This document shows positions 31,083-42,109 of a DNA stretch of 42,716 nucleotides, piece after piece (the first letter of the stretch is position 1; each line of letters opens with the position of its first letter). The stretch is from Symbiodinium natans (lineage: Eukaryota; Sar; Dinophyceae; Suessiales; Symbiodiniaceae): NCBI GenBank assembly GCA_905221605.1, contig CAJNDS010001005.1:1-42716 (forward strand). The letters are read 5' to 3'. The position numbers and the translations under genes are program-made. The notes beneath the pieces were generated by a model that saw only the letters and a program-made list of their open reading frames with translations, was not told where the DNA came from and did not search any database.

Positions 31083-31388
31083 TCATTCACCGCGGAGGCG
31101 GTACTCACTAAGTCGTTGCCTTGCTACGGCCGGGTTCAGGTTCGGAACTGTGCCAGTGGTCAAGAATCCGCCCAGCAGAGTACGTAAGAATCCCAAAGCG
31201 GCCCGCCGGCACAGCGGTGAGAAAGCACAGGTCGCAAGAGCCGCCCCGCAGATGGCCCCAAAACAGCAAAGGCTCAAGCCAAGAAGCACCAGCAGCGTCC
31301 AAGGGCAGCCGGTGCAAGGACCTTGGTTCCAGGCCCTGAGAAAGTCGCCTGCCCAGTAGCCAGCGGTGGTCCACCAAGGGCCCATCAC
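31083..31388 (-). CDS. Possible short membrane-segment ORF upstream of gag
   Basis: A 101-codon frame with two hydrophobic stretches (around TLLVLLGLSLCCFGAICG and ALGFLRTLLGGFL). It ends inside the start of the 31108 frame. It could be an N-terminal Gag segment, a small upstream protein or a chance frame. No homologue is recognised with certainty. Confidence 0.2.
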   Translation of the reverse strand: MMGPWWTTAGYWAGDFLRAWNQGPCTGCPWTLLVLLGLSLCCFGAICGAALATCAFSPLCRRAALGFLRTLLGGFLTTGTVPNLNPAVARQRLSEYRLRGE

Positions 31389-31669
31389 CCTTTTCTACCC
31401 CAAAAGCTTGAAGCCACAAGTTTCGGTTCACATTCGCTTCATGGGATACTTGTCATACTTCATCCGCAGCGCTTACCTCGGGGGTCGGCGGCAGCGGCGT
31501 CAGCCTTTAAATCGGGCAGCGCGAGGTCCCCAAGGACCGAGCATTGGCGGACCTTCTAGCCCGGGTCGTCCCGGGAATAGCCTTGCTGGCCTCTGGCCTT
31601 CTGCGAAGCAGAATTAGGCCGGACGCCAGTGCCGCCGACCCCCGCGTGCCGCCGGCGAACGGTTTTTTT

Positions 31670-31790
31670 TCGTGGTTTTTTGCGTCGCCACGGAGGCCCC
31701 CAGAGGGCGCGCATCATGAGCATCAGCGGGTCCAGCCCGGGACCCCCAGGCGCGCATCAGGAGCATCAGCGGCTCCCGGGGCGGGACCCC
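31670..31790 (+). repeat. Interspersed repeat with GCGCATCATGAGCATCAGCG
   Basis: The phrase GCGCATCA-GAGCATCAGCGG occurs twice, at about 31710 and 31752, with G/C-rich sequence between. A diverged copy (CCCATCATGAGTATCATGAG) is at about 23378-23398. This is a dispersed repeat close to the 5' side of the retroelement. Confidence 0.5.
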
Positions 31791-31830
31791 GGGGGCCAAA
31801 GGGCGGGCATAAGCGACGGGGCTAGGAAAA

Positions 31831-32002
31831 GGGAGTTTAGGGGCCTTATAAAGTGCTTAGAAACTTTAAGGGAGTCTAGGAGCCTCAAACGCTTAGAGAT
31901 TTGAAGGGAGTTTAGGGGCCTGAAAATGCTTAGAAACTTTAAGGGAGTTGAGGAGCCTCAAACGCTTAGAGATTTTAAGGGAGTTTAGGGGCCTCAAACT
32001 GC
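31831..32002 (+). repeat. 73-75 bp tandem repeat
   Basis: GGGAGTTTAGGGGCCT starts units at 31831, 31906 and 31979. Each unit is made of two half-units of about 37 bp sharing GCTTAGA and AAGGGAGT words. The array has two full copies and a partial third. It lies about 700 bp beyond the 5' end of the retroelement coding region. Confidence 0.85.
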
Positions 32003-34838
32003 TCGCCCCGCGCTTCTGCCTGCGCTGCCCGCCCATGGGCGCAGCCCCTTACAATAACTTTACATGTGCACGTGCGAGTTGATGTAGATGCACCTCCGTA
32101 TGTTTGCATTTGCGCATTGCAGAAGCGGGGTAAGGTAAAAAACAAGTACTTGATCATGGTTGAGAGCACCTGCCATCGCCTTTGTTCGCGTCCGGTCCTT
32201 GCACGAAGTTCAGGCCAATTTTTGGCACGTGACATTCCACAGGGTTCTCCATGGTGCTTGGTTGGATCATGTTGGAACCGTAACACGAAGAGGAACAGGT
32301 ACCGTACCCAAAGCGGAATCGTTGCTTTGGCTTCGTTGAGTGGGATTGCAGTGCCACTGGGAGATTGTTACTGTCCTCCTTGCGAACTGCCACCCAGGGA
32401 CCTCAGTGTGGCTTGGTTGCGCATCACTGCTTCATCCAGAAATCGTACTGGCTTACGAGGACCTGCTGAAAACCCGTGCTCCATCATCTCAAGGCCACAT
32501 TGCCATAGGCACTCACCCCGCACCCCACAGCCAAAACCCTTCATCCAAAAACCCTGAGCTTTGCGACATCGAAAGCCCTCTTTAGACGCCCCGAAGAAAC
32601 GAAAAGCCTGCGACCGAAGCCCTTCCCACCCTTAAATATCGTAATTATAGCCCGAAACCCCTCGCGCCCTGTACCCTAAACCTTGCTAGCCACAATTCGA
32701 CCACAAAAATCCAATATCCTGGGCGCCCCGGCTTTGGCGCCTCCGAAAGCCCGCCGCAGAGCTGCGCTGCGCAGCGGCAGAGCTCCTTGCGCACCTCCGG
32801 AAGTGCGCAAGCCGTGGAAGCCCTTTACACTCCGCAAGAGGGGAAGAGAGGCTCCCCCAAAACAGAGGCTCGGAGGTTCATGAGGGGAGTGCTCTACTGA
32901 GGGTCTGCTGCTGTCTCCGGCTTCTGAGTCATCTCAGATCCGTAGGTTGGGCACAGGTGATCAAGGAGCTCTACCTCCGAACTGCCTTGAGATACTGCAA
33001 TGCAAGACTGCACACGTGATTTCCTTCTACCAGCATGGCTTTGAGCATACTGGTAGGTTGGCACATCAACTGCACCGGTAGAGATTCTTGTGGGCATGGC
33101 CTCTTTGTCAAAGCGCTTGCACACTTCCTCCGCAGACAACCTTGCCCGAGCATGCTGGGCGAGAGCGTAATCATCTCTAAGCCGAAAAAAGAACCTTACT
33201 TCGACACAGCACCTTAGCACCTTGGAGGGGGGGAGGTTTTGAGTGGAAGAATTTCACCGCTCCAAAGCCTCGCTGCGGGGTCCCCTTCTGCCATCTCTCC
33301 GAGCAGGGTGCGCCTTGGGAGCCAATGTTTCCTTCCCCAGTGGTCCTTCTCGTTGGGGTCTCCGAAAGATATTGATTATACGGTATACGCCAAATGGAAG
33401 ATGGCTAATGTCGGATGGAAGCCTAGCAGTGTGCATCTGTCGCTGTCATTCGCTGTCTCTGTAGGACCGGATGTGTGTGGGGATGCACATGTGTCACATG
33501 AGCATGCTTGTCGGGCTCAAGAGAATTTGAGAATTTGAACGCTCTTCAAGCCCAAGACCGAGGCGGCAGCGACCGCACACCCAAACAGTTGTGGCCCCGG
33601 GCGTCTTTGGGAGTCGGCTGACGATGTGCCCTGGCACCACCTTACGAGGCATCCTCAACCCAAACCGTCTAAAAATCTCCCTAGCTTCCAAACTTTCTGC
33701 CCCCTGCCGGATTTGTGGTGGCTACTGGCGGGCTGAGCATTGTCTGAACACCGTCGTGATGGTGAGCTTCCTCGAAGCACCATCCTCCCTATGGATCGAA
33801 GCAGCGCCTGCTCGTGGTTGAACTTGTCGAAGGTCACGATGCGCTCCATGTGCGTCCTACACCATGTCAGCTTCGTCGCCCACACCATCAAGTCTCATTT
33901 TTCTGCAAGTTGCCACGCCCATCTACATTGAGAGGTCATACGTAGGAGAGTTTGCCTCAATGGGGAATGCTGCAAGTCAACGAAATCCGATCCACAAGCA
34001 AGACGGTGCAGTACATCGCCTCTGCTTTACACCCTCTATTCTTCTATTAATTACACCCCACACTCAACCCGAGACCCAGTGCCTAATGCAGCCCCGTCCG
34101 GAAAGGCTGCAACAACAGCTCGAGGAGGGTGACCGCACCTCAACATCAGATGAGGGCAAAGGACTTTAGGGGTGAGAGTTTGCAAACGCATTGTCGACTG
34201 AATTCTCGAGTAGCGACACACATGGGCGGCTGTCAAAATTCCTGCTTCCAGGAACGGCGGCGAACGCTGAAAAAATCATGGTGCCGCCTTATGACGAAAA
34301 GGATAACGAAGGTCTGGAACGATGGCTTTGGCAAGTACAGAAGTTTAGTACCAATTTTGTACCCCATGCAACAACCTCGCAAAACACACTAGCGCCTTCA
34401 TTTTAAGACTCAGGCGTCGTCTTCGGAACTACTGGAGCTAATGATTCGCAAGCAAGCATCAGCATCCTCAGCTCATACCATGTCAGCTTTGGAAAGGAAT
34501 ACCTAGCGCCACACCAGCGCTATCCTAGCGCCTACATCTATGATCATTTGTTTTAGGCTATTCGCGCGATGGCAAGGAATCTGCCGGAGGCTATCGTCAC
34601 CAGTGCTTGTCGCATATTGCCGCGCGCCTGCATTCGAGATGGTAGCTCACTTACGGTGCTATCGGAGAAATGCAGTGGCAAAGCGTCTGGATCCATGGTG
34701 GGATCAGTTCAGCCGCGAGTCTCATCTCTTGCAGCATGACATGCCGACACCACGCTGACTCGCACAATACCTGTTCCCAATCCCCGCACTGGTCACATGG
34801 GTCACACACGGCCAAGTGACCTCGCCCGGTGCGGTGCA

Positions 34839-34878
34839 GAGTCTAGCTGAGTCTAGCTGAGTCTAGCTGAGTCTAGCT
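34839..34878 (+). repeat. 10-bp tandem repeat GAGTCTAGCT x4
   Basis: Four exact head-to-tail copies of GAGTCTAGCT. The unit contains CTAG and AGCT words and is partly palindromic. Confidence 0.9.
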
Positions 34879-34926
34879 GCAAGCTGTGCTTTGCAAGCGT
34901 GGCGTCCTTCAGAGGTAAGGCAAGAA

Positions 34927-35110
34927 TGATCTGGTTCTGCGTCTCGAGGGAGACCAGAGACAAGGAGGCAAGACTGGAGAGCAGAGGCGAAGGGCGACTC
35001 CAGTAATCTGGCTCTGCGTCGAGCGGGAGACAAGATTGCAGACAAAGAGCGGCCGCGCCTCAGTGGTCCGGTTTTGCATCTAGGGGGAGACAAGAAAAAG
35101 AGGACAAGAT
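34927..35110 (+). repeat. Diverged tandem repeat, 3 units of 60-77 bp
   Basis: Units start at about 34927, 35004 and 35064 with TGATCTGGTTCTGCGTC-type sequence and end in GGGAGAC and GACAAG. They adjoin the 10-bp repeat array. Confidence 0.65.
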
Positions 35111-36229
35111 GAGAGACAAGAAGTGCCTCTCTGTGAGCTCGTGTCGAGCCTGTCACGTGAGAAGTATACGCTCTTGCTTGCCATGGCACAGGAGTAGATG
35201 TCCACTTTGTCAGAACAGGCTGCACGCTGTCCTTGTCGAACCGACTGCAGGATTTCCTGCAGGGCCGGAAATGGATCCAAAGCCTACCCGGCCTACCCTC
35301 AAAGAACCCTTAGCGCTGCAAACCATTGATTTGACGACAACGGGTTGTTGCAGAAGTGCACAGGCAGAACTTCCTGATCGAGGGGGCCCAGAAAGCCGCA
35401 ACGCAAGGATTCTACAACATGGTTTGCCAGAATCCCCTTTATAGAGGCCCTTATCCCCGAATAGTAGGATCCTTATGTTTTATGGCGCACTATCACTGGG
35501 CTTCCACCACGGCATGCGTTCCGGTCTCTGAGGTTTAGGGCTCTCACCAAGCAAGGTCGAAAGGCTGACACTTCCCAAACTCCTCAGCGCACAAGCACAC
35601 ACACACAACTTGCTGGTACCCCGGCCGGAGCGGCATAGCCAGGAGTACCCCCGGTGAGGCCACTGCGCGTGGTCAGCCTTAGATGCTACTCAAGGGGCCT
35701 CGGATGCAACAGGAAAAGAGATGAAAAGAGTGATGCGCTCTAGAGACTCTAGAGAGGAGACTGCGTCTCGAGACCCCGGCATGTCTGAAGAAAATTGGTC
35801 GAACTGGCGGAAGAGTTGATTCTCGCCTCAGGGCAGGGTGAGTGGTCTCATCGCAGGCCCCCGTGGCGCTTAGAAACGAACTTGCGCCCAAGAGCTGCAC
35901 CAGACAAGGTCTCTTTGCTTGGTTTCTGATGCAGTGCCGGCTCTGCTTAAGAACAAGTTGCTCAAGAAAAGGTGCCAAGAAAACCAGTGGCCACTGAATC
36001 GATTAAAACGAAACTCACGAGCAATGGCAGTTCAGAACATCACTGACCTCCGGAAACTTTGCTGTAGCAGTACCGACCCGGATTCAACCAGCTACATCCA
36101 TAGTCCTTCATGTCCTTCAACACCACGAACCGGCAAACTTCACATTCTCTCACCCGAACTTGCCCCCTGTCGGACGCAAGCCCGAGGTTCTAAAGAAATT
36201 CCGCATGATTCCGTGCATTCGATGGATCG

Positions 36230-36274
36230 CAGGGCGCCTGCCAGGCCGAAGTCCCCAATGCGGACCACGCGCAC
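36230..36274 (-). CDS. Protein kinase exon, subdomain VII (DFG)
   Basis: The exon encodes VRVVRIGDFGLAGAL, the magnesium-binding DFG loop of a protein kinase (DFG at 36253-36245) with the usual hydrophobic strand before it and Leu-Ala after it. AG at 36276-36275 is a likely acceptor, in the same AG/GTGCG context as the exon upstream. The donor is unclear; GC sites exist just after GLAG. It follows the HAD exon by about 330 bp on the same strand. The distance from the catalytic His to the DFG Asp is close to normal if the two exons join directly. Confidence 0.75.
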
Positions 36275-36603
36275 CTCACAGCCAGACTCAGTGATTTGAG
36301 TGCACTCGGATTGGTCTGCACATGAAGAAAAATGCTTGAGCCAACTTACCCGCAGTTGAAACGGTCCTCCTAGGCCCCCACGAAGACCCAATCACTATAG
36401 GCTTTTGGCCCGTGCCTTCGAGCGCTCGGCCACGCAAAAGATGTTGTCCGGCCTCTGACTTGATCTGACTTGATACCCGGGCTTGTGGCTCCAACAATTC
36501 GATACTTTGATTCAGTAATGGGGAGGGGGGGCACGTATGCCTTCTCGTCTTCTCTGCTTGTTTTGTCACCGCGTGTCCAGGCTGTCACTAGGCCCTGCCG
36601 GGC

Positions 36604-36654
36604 CCCGAACTTCAAATCGGCGTGGACAATGCGCTTTCGGTGGATGTGCCGCAC
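36604..36654 (-). CDS. Protein kinase exon, subdomain VIb (HAD loop)
   Basis: The exon encodes VRHIHRKRIVHADLKFG, the catalytic loop of a protein kinase. It has the catalytic Asp and Lys (H-A-D-L-K) but Ala in place of the Arg of H-R-D, so by known rules it would not be an RD kinase that needs activation-loop phosphorylation. AG/GTGCGG gives the acceptor and the coding match ends at GGG/GCCCGG, a possible GC donor. The Asn expected three residues after Lys is not in this exon and would have to lie across the junction or be missing. Confidence 0.75.
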
Positions 36655-37524
36655 CTCGGCATGTCACAGATCTCCGTGCGACTTCAACCGTGTGCCCGTG
36701 GCACTATGACTCTCGATTCGGTCTACACCTTTACCGAAGCCTTCACCTCCCGATCCGCTGGTGTCTTAAGCACTTGTAAGCCCTCGGACACTGAGCATGA
36801 GCGACCCGAAGATGTCTGCCGCGTCGGAGAGCCTGAAGGATAGGACAGACTGATGTAGGCGTACTAGCCGTTACTAGCCTCCTCACAGGGCTTCAAGATG
36901 CTTCAAGTCTGCGGTCGCACAAAACTAGGGGGTCGGGATGCTTTTTGCGGCATAGAACCGGGGAATGTGGGGAAATCCTTGTCTTGCCACTTGCTTCTGG
37001 GTTTCAGGACCCGGGGCCTGACTTGAGACAGGTAAAGCGCCCCCATGTTGTGCAAAGCCCTTGGGCATGGTACGAAGTCTTGAAGCCTCAGGTGGCCAGC
37101 GGATCCGACTAAACCTCCCAGATCCCTTTCTTTGCGTACAAACTTGGTGCGCTGAAAGTCAAGGATTAAGATGTCGCAACCCCCAGGTGCCTTATAAGCG
37201 CCAGGCAAGTGCTAAGCAATGCCAAGCAGCGTCCGATTCTCACGCTTCAACCACGATCGAAGCGTCAGCGTCTGCCTCGAGCACACTCTTTTTGTCCTAA
37301 CGCCGAGATGTTGCTCACTTTTCTGAGGAAAGCTCTGATTTCTGCCGCCATGGTATCAAGCAATGAGTTTGGATTCAGGTACATTCTGGACCAATATAGC
37401 ACGATAAAGCACGAAGGTAGAGCAATGCTACAGTGAGCATCTCAACCATGACAATGCCCTAAACCCTGAACGTCAACAGTGTTCCGGGCCCAACTTACTG
37501 TGGCCCTGGCCGTTCATCTGACAC

Positions 37525-37576
37525 GGTACCACCAGGAGGGGGGCCCATAAGCTCCATTTCGATCAATAACACCTCG
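37525..37576 (-). CDS. Protein kinase exon, subdomain V (hinge)
   Basis: The minus strand encodes EVLLIEMELMGPPPGGT, matching the hinge strand of protein kinases (hydrophobic-x-M-E-L followed by G-G-T-L). AG sites at 37578-37577 or 37574-37573 can serve as acceptor, and GTGTCA after the Thr codon as GT donor. It lies upstream of the VIb exon on the same strand, in the expected order. The exons for the glycine loop, the Lys strand and the alphaC helix were not found upstream. Confidence 0.6.
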
Positions 37577-37599
37577 CTTGCAAACGCAAGGATGCGAGG

Positions 37600-40500
37600 G
37601 AGGCGAGGGACATAAGAGACGTGAGAGACGTGGCGTCCAGGCTTGTTTACAGCTACGCAGGGATATGCAAAGAGAATGTGTGGATATGCACCAAGAAGTA
37701 CTGACACCAGCGAGTTGGTCATGCCTAGCTTTGCAAGTGCCACTTCGGCTGTCACAAGGACATCTCAACGACGAGAGACCCGGACCCAACAGCTAGAGTG
37801 GGATCTTATGAGGGCCAGTGACAGCAACATCATGAGCGCGAAACGACCACAAACAGCCAGCTCATTTATGGTATATCTCCGTTGCGGCAGTTGAATGGTC
37901 CCCCCCTGGGCCCCTTCGAAAAATCCCCAGTATCGGGCACACAATGCCAAACACAGCTCCACAACAGAGCAACTCCCAGAACCGCAGGACTACTCCGCTT
38001 CCAGGTGCTGCAGGTGAACTTCACATCATTAAGTACTAAACTCCCAAAACCGCATGGGCACAAATGAACGTCGACCACAGCCCAGTCCGCACAGGGCGTC
38101 GGACGACCTTTTTCGCTGTGGCCTTGCTGTCGTTCCTGTTCTCCTTGCTCAGGAACAACAGATTTGGCTTCTCGCAGGGGCTGCTAAGGGATCATTAGGC
38201 GTTAGGGGCTCGTTCAAGGGTCTTCTGGTTGGTGCTGATCCTAACACGCAGACCCATGCTCATGTTCAAATCAAGAAGAAGACTCTAAGAGTGCAAGAAC
38301 ATCAACGACAATGTCAACGAACCTGTCTCAAACCAACACATCTTGACTTAGGCTGAAGCTGAAAACCTCGCGGAAGGCCATCCGAAAGCCCCTACTATAC
38401 TGCCCAAACCCTCAATTCGAGCTGCCCTTGCTGGCTTTCAGTCTCGAAAGCCCTACGGCTGTTAAGATCTGTGAACCTTCAGAATCGAGATGCCGCATCT
38501 GTGGACCTTGCTCCAGAAAGCCCCCAGATTGTGCCCGGATGCAGCCCTGCCTGCCAGGGCGATCTGGGCCTCGTGGGCTCGATCTCTTCAGCAAACTCCG
38601 GGGCCTCGAAAATGAACCTGGGTCGGGTGCCAAGTTGACAAGGTGGCGACTCCCTGGCTGCAAACTCGCAGGCGCACTCACACTCACGACGTGTGGTTCT
38701 GCATTTCAGCGTGTTGCCAAGGCGCAAGACACAGAGGTCCACTTTGGCAAGCCCAAGCACTAGGCCCCCAGCCCGCAGCTGCTATTCAGCCCTGACGGGG
38801 TGGGGTAGACATCGCTGTGGCTTCGAGTGCGCCTGGAAAGTAAAAGCGTCTTCGGCTCACAGGCATAGAGCCTGCGAAATGCGAGGCTAGTCTACCGTTG
38901 TTTGCTCTCTTCGGCTTCCTCCTCTTCTTCTGACGAGCTCTAGGCCGAGGCTGCTCGCTACCCCTCGCGTGTCTTCCCATCCCCCCTTCCTCACCGTTTT
39001 GAAGTCTTGGAGAGCCACTGCTGAAAAAATTGACAGCTTCGCGCATGCTACAGCTGGAACGAGCAGATTTGGAACATCGGCTTCTCACATCGAGTTGTGT
39101 CCGTGACACTCGCCAATCAGTTGACTAAGCATGGCTTTGGACTATCGGAAGTGCATGCAACGCCTGCCTCAAGCCACCATAGCTGCTGGACTGACGGACC
39201 TGAACTTCCCGAAATCGAGTGCGGCGCTTAAGTGGCCGTACTATCCAGGTCAAGCCGGAGCCCGGGCGCAAGCTCTGCGATGTGTTGACCACGGCTTCAA
39301 AAATCACTTTAGGATTCAGCAACTACCTGATCTCATTATATCTCATTTCCCTCCATTTGCCTAGCGCCATCTCCCAGCTCACTCCATCATGATGGTGACC
39401 CCGCCCATGACGGATTTTGGTGCATCCTCCACAACCCCACTGTATGGGGCTTTGGGTTGAAGAACTCTGCTCTTCCGGTTTGGGGAGGCAGTGAAAGGGC
39501 ACATGAGTATACAACAATGAACCTGAGATTCGAATCTGGTGAAGTAAGCTTCGACCTGCATCGTGATTTATGGCTTCCAAACATAAACTTGTGACAGTCC
39601 CCTTTCAAACCAACAGAGCACCCCGTGGGAACGCCTGATGTGAAATGCAGAATACCCGCACGTGCAAGACGTGCTCCAAACACTGGACCCACTGGCAAGC
39701 TACTCAGTGCCACAGGGCCACAGGGCCACAGGTATGGTCTCAAAGGCTTGCAGGGCTGGCAGCGCTAGTTTGAATCCGCTGTGAGCGCGAATTTTGCGCC
39801 TCGAAAGTCTGACCATGAGCAACTGAGCCAAGTGCGCGAAAGCGCAAAGATGACACCCGGGAGGCTTCGTCTTCCGTGACCTGCTCTCCAAACGTTTCGG
39901 GGCTACGGGCTTCAGGCGGCCCCTTGAAAAAGCGGACCCTTGGACTTCACATGCCTAAAGCCTCCCTGAAGTTTTGAAGTGCCTGCACCTCCGTCTTCAC
40001 GGGCTTCGGCGCCTGAAAGAGTCCAACCCAACGGAGACCCCAAGTCTTTCCCCACGGAGACTTCACGAAGTGCACAATGCTCCTATAGGAATTGGAGGAT
40101 TTTAGCGAATGGGCTGGCTGTTCAGAGGAGTGGGGTGGTGGCTCTAAAGCTGCGAAATGTTTCTACGCTTCAATTGAAGGAGAAAACAAAAGGCTTGTGA
40201 AGTCTTGCGTGTGGATAGCTGTCTACCTTTGCATCTTCTCCTTCTGGGCTGTGCCCTCTGCGAGGGCCACGGTCGGATCTCTGGATCATACTCACAGCTT
40301 TAGGGGCATCAATGCACCTGAAGGGGCAGTAGCATGCAGCATTCAATCCTCTCTAACTCCCCCAAGGCCCCACATCCCTAAGCAGTAAGTACCAAGCGGG
40401 CTCGCCCACGAGCTGCCGTATGTCCTGGTGAGAGGCTGGAGGCTTCCGATGTTGACTTGGGAGCTTCCAAGAATTGAGGGTCCCCTTTACACGCTCACAA

Positions 40501-42100
40501 ATGTAGAGTCACCCCTGTAAGAACCCTTTAAACAAGAGCCCCCGGCTTTGGGAAATTTCCACTTGCTGAAGACACTTCGAGGGTTGCCACTTCGAGTCTA
40601 AGTTGCAAGCCCGAACTTTACTCTCTGAAGGAGGCCGGTGCACCTTTCAACAGGTCTCACAAAGTCTCCATAAAATGGAAAGTAGCGAAATTCCCCAGGA
40701 TGCCCCGCGATGCCCTCACCCCACCCCGGCCCCTGCTCCTGCGGAAGGTGCTCCGGTTCCTGCTGGACTGGACGAGAATTTGGAGCTCTCCGACTCTCCG
40801 AGCTTCAGAAGCGCACTTAGCCAAGTTTATAGCCAAGTCTAGAGCCCTCTCGCCCTCTGCCTCCAGCCAGTAGGTCTCGTATCGCACAACATGCGCAGAG
40901 CCTCAGCTGAAAAGGAGCACCCTGCACTTCAGCGCACTTCCAACGACGCCACGAGTGGCTACGGGATGCCAAGTTGCCAAGAAATTGCGACTGAGGTACT
41001 AAGGTCCTGGAATGTCGACAGGCACTCCCGCAAGCCTTTGAGTGGCACGTGATCGGTTTCAAACATGTAAGTTTGCAGGGGTCAACTGGGGAGCAACTGC
41101 CAAAGACGCTGACCTCGCGAGTTTAGGCGGAAGCACGATCAACTATGATGCTACAAGGTGGGTGTGCAACACGACGTGGCGTGGGCTCGAGCATGTCAAG
41201 AATGCCATTAGAAAACCACCAGCCAGAAGAGCAATGTATTCTTTGAACGCCCATCTCAACTCAACATTCAAGATGTACAAAGATCCATCAGAGCCCAAGA
41301 TCGTCCCAAGAAGAACCAGCGAGAACAAATACCACCGGGTTACCACCGGGTGAATGCCTCGCCTTGATGAAGTGCGGCCGCCTCACGCGACTCTGGCAGC
41401 CTAGGAGATGGGAGCCGCTTTCTCTGTCTCTCTCTCTCTGATGCCAGCATCCGCCCGATGCGCAGTCTAAGTCTCTAAGCAAACCTTGCCTTTTTTAGAG
41501 GACCCAAAGAGAAAGAGAGAGAGAGAGAGAGACCCGGAAGCGCGCGAAGATACTTTGTGGTGACCAGCTACACGTCCATTTTACCAAGGGTTTGTGAACA
41601 CACCTAGCAGTCTTTTGGCTTCTGCTTTATTTGATCATGGGCCCTGGGATCTTGGGGCAAGGCAGTATCGGGATGGCTTTCACGGCCACCCACCGGCCTC
41701 TCTGCCTGCCGGGCTTTGCTGTTTTTCTTTGCTTGGCGGGAGAGAGGGAGAGAGCTAATGAAAGAGAGCTACTTGAAGGCCACACAATCAAGACTTGGTC
41801 GTAGAGCTGCACTTGGGGATCTGGGCTCAATGCTGTGGTGTTGCTACAACCGCAGTGCGCGTGCTCAAGCGCGCCTGCCAGCCCTGCAAGGTGCTTTGCT
41901 TGCTTACTCGTCTGCGCAAGTCACTGTTATGTCGTCTGTGTTGTGGTTGTGGTATGCTCATCTTGGCGTACTTATGCTTGATTGCTTGTTTGCTCGCTTG
42001 CTTGCTTGCTTGCGCGTTTGCACGCTTGCTTGTTGCTGCACTGTTGCTTGAGAGTCGCGCATATGTCTGTTGTATCATTCTGCGTGCTTGGCTTGGTGTC
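37600..42100. other. No recognisable gene
   Basis: If the kinase gene runs from here, its N-lobe exons should be on the minus strand in this stretch, but I found no glycine loop or VAVK-type sequence. A basic frame at minus 38786-39109 (for example RARQKKRRKPKRA) could be an N-terminal exon or chance. GA and CT tracts occur near 41.43 and 41.51 kb and face each other. Confidence 0.35.
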
Positions 42101-42109
42101 GAGCGTGGG

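Larger units (their letters stand above)
24706..31108 (-). mobile_element. DIRS-like tyrosine-recombinase retrotransposon
   Basis: The element reads on the minus strand in the order Gag, RT, RNase H (split around a C5-methyltransferase-like domain), NPGP 2A motif, tyrosine recombinase. RT plus tyrosine recombinase, with no DDE integrase and no protease seen, places it with the DIRS order, which integrates by recombination of a circular DNA intermediate. DIRS elements usually carry an adenine-type methyltransferase after RNase H. Here the domain has cytosine-methyltransferase features and lies inside RNase H. Coding is close to intact: long frames with one +1 frame change between RT and RNase H. 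The termini are not resolved; the limits given are those of the open frames. It sits between two groups of kinase exons on the same strand and may be intronic. Confidence 0.85.
29336..31108 (-). other. Second open frame across all of gag
   Basis: The frame that encodes RT is also open from its Met at 31108 through about 590 codons overlapping gag. Apart from the first 60 residues or so it is rich in Gly, Arg, Ser and Pro and looks like the shadow of gag. A stop-free overlap this long is nevertheless unusual. A ribosome starting at 31108 could make a 1256-residue product ending in RT with no frameshift. Confidence 0.3.
32003..36229. other. No supported gene
   Basis: No recognised domain. The longest protein-like frames are minus 32894-33220 (108 codons, for example ARLSAEEVCKRFDKEAM) and minus 33655-33891 (for example KFNHEQALLRSIGRMVL). 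The second looks faintly like a kinase alphaC helix but is out of order for the kinase exons here. If the kinase is a single gene, this is intron. Confidence 0.35.

Noticed and set aside
27338-31108. The 1256-codon frame taken as a single authentic protein
   Set aside because: Its first 590 codons are mostly a Gly/Arg/Ser-rich shadow of gag. Only the part from about 29335 is supported as RT, although the long open overlap is reported as a finding.
33655-33891. Phrase KFNHEQALLRSIGRMVL resembling a kinase alphaC helix
   Set aside because: It would follow the DFG exon in transcription order, and no neighbouring N-lobe motif was found.
40955-40980. CCGTAGCCA on the minus strand, as in the dinoflagellate spliced leader
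   Set aside because: Only nine bases match and the following TTTTGGCTCAAG is absent. A 9-mer is expected by chance at this window size.
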